From Desulfovibrio fairfieldensis (lineage in GTDB: Bacteria; Desulfobacterota; Desulfovibrionia; Desulfovibrionales; Desulfovibrionaceae): a stretch of DNA of 64,000 bases. A program made the translations under genes and the position numbers. Each line of letters starts with the position of its first letter. Positions within the stretch are counted from its first letter, which is position 1. Location: positions 3,004,501 through 3,068,500 of the forward strand of contig NZ_CP014229.1 in assembly GCF_001553605.1 (NCBI RefSeq), given 5' to 3'. Shown piece after piece: positions 63,542 through 64,000 of this stretch. Under the pieces are notes generated by a model, which was not told where the DNA came from, ran no database searches, and worked only from the letters and a program-made list of their open reading frames with translations.

Positions 63542-64000
63542 ACTGATTCCCGCGTTCTTCCGGGACGGCGCGCAACGTATGGCCCAAGCCCTGCGGGGCG
63601 TGGACCGCGTCCTGGTGTCCGGCCACGTCAACCCCGACGGCGACGCCGTGGGTTCCCTGGCCGCCGCCGGGCATATCCTGCGCGCCATGGGCAAGGAATT
63701 CATACTCTACAGCAGCACCGGCCTGCCCCAGTACCTGAAGTTCTTCCCCTTGCCCGGCACGGTGCGCACCAGCCTGAGGCATCTGCCTTTCACGCCCCGC
63801 AGCGCCCTGCTGCTGGACTGCGGCGAACCCCACCGCCTAGGCAGTGAACTTGCCGATCGCCTGCCGCGCCTCACCAGCGTGAACATCGACCACCATCTGG
63901 GCGGGAACGGCATGGGCAGTCTGGCAAACTGGGTGGAGCCCCAGGCGGCGGCCACCGCCCAGCTCATGGCCTATGTGGCCCTGGCCGCCGGTCTGCCGCT
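63528..64000 (+). CDS. nrnA: DHH-family phosphoesterase, NrnA-like (cut by window end)
   Basis: The first ~157 residues are present. ATG 63528 has GGTGGAG upstream. The DHH-family motifs SGHVNPDGDAVGSLAA (D-x-D), LLLDCGEPHR and NIDHHLGG are in order, as in NrnA oligoribonuclease/pAp phosphatase. It would degrade nanoRNA and pAp, the latter relevant to sulfur assimilation. The C-terminal DHHA1 domain lies outside the window. Confidence 0.9.
   Translation, partial: MPQTELIPAFFRDGAQRMAQALRGVDRVLVSGHVNPDGDAVGSLAAAGHILRAMGKEFILYSSTGLPQYLKFFPLPGTVRTSLRHLPFTPRSALLLDCGEPHRLGSELADRLPRLTSVNIDHHLGGNGMGSLANWVEPQAAATAQLMAYVALAAGLP

Overview
The window is about 62% GC and gene-dense. It carries HdrA/Flox (Hdr-Flx) electron-bifurcation genes, a CobA-HemD fusion, TRAP transporters, PAS and methyl-accepting chemotaxis proteins and a selenocysteine-dependent glycine reductase operon. 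Together these point to an anaerobic sulfate- or sulfite-reducing member of the Desulfovibrionaceae (Desulfovibrio/Bilophila type). The genus is inferred from gene content; no rRNA gene is present.

Layout. 1-4487: the end of hdrA, then flxDC (fused), flxB and flxA, closed by a terminator. 4654-6043: two secreted paralogues, each with two HdeA/HdeB-like units. 6073-15662 (minus strand): a single-aptamer glycine riboswitch followed by grdX, grdE, grdB(Sec), trxB, grdC, grdD, trxA, grdA(Sec) and an AEC transporter. 16042-19305: asd, a class IV aminotransferase and a glycosyltransferase. 19627-25997: a TtuA-like tRNA thiolase, an acyltransferase, a MrfA-like helicase fused to a MrfB-like exonuclease, and an M20 amidohydrolase. 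26332-28971: a TopAI(YjhX)/YjhQ toxin-antitoxin pair, panB and speB. 28972-30348: a 1.4-kb repeat-rich gap. 30349-41738: a helicase, thiL, sugar-related genes, a GNAT gene preceded by a (GA)20 tract, hemW-like, pepA, cobA-hemD and purN. 42321-48855: a sigma54-type regulator, a perfect -24/-12 promoter, an orphan ThDP enzyme and a DctPQM TRAP transporter, with the remnant of a second DctM. 48924-56882: cheV, cysK, an NTF2-like protein, a GGDEF protein, dinB-like, ppiB, mutY and an MCP. 57217-64000: rimP-nusA-ylxR-infB, then ylxP and the start of nrnA.

How they fit together. Hdr-Flx couples NAD(H) to ferredoxin and thiol/disulfide electron carriers. The grd operon would use reduced thioredoxin to turn glycine into acetyl phosphate, and its riboswitch senses the substrate. 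The sigma54/ThDP/TRAP block looks like an inducible uptake-and-cleavage module for an unidentified organic acid.

The least explained structure is intergenic. At least seven copies of a 55-150 bp hairpin element share short constant blocks (AAGGAA and TGACGC) but have different, internally complementary arms. A second set of TAGAGC-ended and CTAG-ended hairpin cassettes lies in other gaps. In five places the end of an element supplies the TAG stop codon of the neighbouring gene. Other points of interest are the (GA)20 tract that puts a GNAT gene out of frame, and the helicase-exonuclease fusion that keeps an internal ribosome-binding site and ATG.
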